A DNA stretch of 64,000 nt from Corallium rubrum. Taxonomy: Eukaryota > Cnidaria > Anthozoa > Scleralcyonacea > Coralliidae. Made by a program: the position numbers and the translations under genes. The notes beneath the pieces were generated by a model. The model searched no databases, was not told the origin of the DNA, and saw only the letters and a program-made list of their open reading frames with translations. Positions 63,821-64,000 of this stretch are shown here, piece after piece; positions within the stretch are counted from its first letter, which is position 1, and each line of letters starts with the position of its first letter. The stretch lies in NCBI GenBank assembly GCA_964035015.1, contig OZ036005.1:8260188-8324187 (forward strand). The letters are read 5' to 3'.

Positions 63821-64000
63821 CTAAATGAAAGAGAATCGCTCATTGAGGCCGTGAGGGTGAATGGTACCAAGTTTGTAAATGAGACGCATTTCTTGTTTAC
63901 GACGAGTATCGTTACAACCTGTAATGGGCTGAATGGCACAGATTTTCATGTTGGAAAAGGAGTGGTTGGCACTGTTGAAGTGCCTGGCAACAGGTTTGTT
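63821..64000 (-). CDS. Penelope-like element C-terminus (GIY-YIG endonuclease region), partial
   Basis: 60 in-frame codons ending at TAG 63821-63823: PVARHFNSANHSFSNMKICA, then RRKQEMRLIYKLGTI and GLNERFSF. The pattern HFN..NHS..NMK......R..E...I..LGT..P.GLN is the end of the GIY-YIG endonuclease in Penelope-like retroelements. The reverse transcriptase would lie to the right of the window. Confidence 0.75.
   Translation of the reverse strand, partial: NKPVARHFNSANHSFSNMKICAIQPITGCNDTRRKQEMRLIYKLGTIHPHGLNERFSFI

Larger units (their letters stand above)
63500..64000 (-). mobile_element. Penelope-like retroelement, 3' end
   Basis: The minus strand enters from the right with the end of a GIY-YIG-type ORF, followed by ~280 bp of 3' UTR and a hammerhead-like motif at 63538-63567. 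The exact insertion border at about 63500 was not resolved. Confidence 0.7.

Overview
This is eukaryotic nuclear DNA with one large multi-intron host gene and a dense load of transposable elements and tandem repeats. The gene structure (GT-AG introns of 160 bp to over 5 kb), 5S-rRNA-derived SINEs, hAT, IS5-like and Penelope-like elements and many fold-back MITEs fit an anthozoan cnidarian (coral or sea anemone). That assignment is inference from content; no species can be read from the sequence.

Left part (about 1-26.4 kb). Twelve exons on the + strand (932-26394) encode most of a tRNA guanine-10 N2-methyltransferase, TRMT11-like, with the SAM-binding DPFVGTG and catalytic DPPYGIRE motifs. 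The first ~70 codons lie left of the window. All other material here is intronic: a decayed duplicate of the first visible exon, 5S-derived SINEs, fold-back elements, hAT-like and Mutator-like MITEs with intact target-site duplications (TSDs), and long satellites.

Middle part (about 26.4-42 kb). No host gene is recognised. A ~6.4 kb IS5-like/Harbinger-type transposon (about 28010-34402) has ~265 bp inverted repeats and two convergent genes: a THAP-DDE transposase (+) and a SAP/SWIM/YqaJ-nuclease/PHD gene (-). Both are broken, partly by younger insertions whose exact removal restores the reading frame. A decayed CR1/L2-like LINE and a ~3.6 kb pseudogene of an unfamiliar coiled-coil, RNase-H-like, Tudor-like protein follow.

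Right part (about 42-64 kb). Two related hAT transposases lie on the - strand. One is an intact 855-codon ORF (44308-46875). The other sits in an element with clear ends and an 8-bp TSD (51667-56323) and is broken in a homopolymer. Next is a second IS5-like/YqaJ element: its SAP-SWIM-YqaJ gene (59251-61460, one intron) and transposase exon are open, but a 1.87 kb palindromic hAT-like element is inserted near its left end. The window closes in the 3' end of a Penelope-like retroelement with a hammerhead-ribozyme-like motif.

The transposon genes work as pairs (DDE transposase plus YqaJ nuclease) or alone (hAT). The host methyltransferase is functionally independent of them. Most other open frames are products of short tandem repeats.
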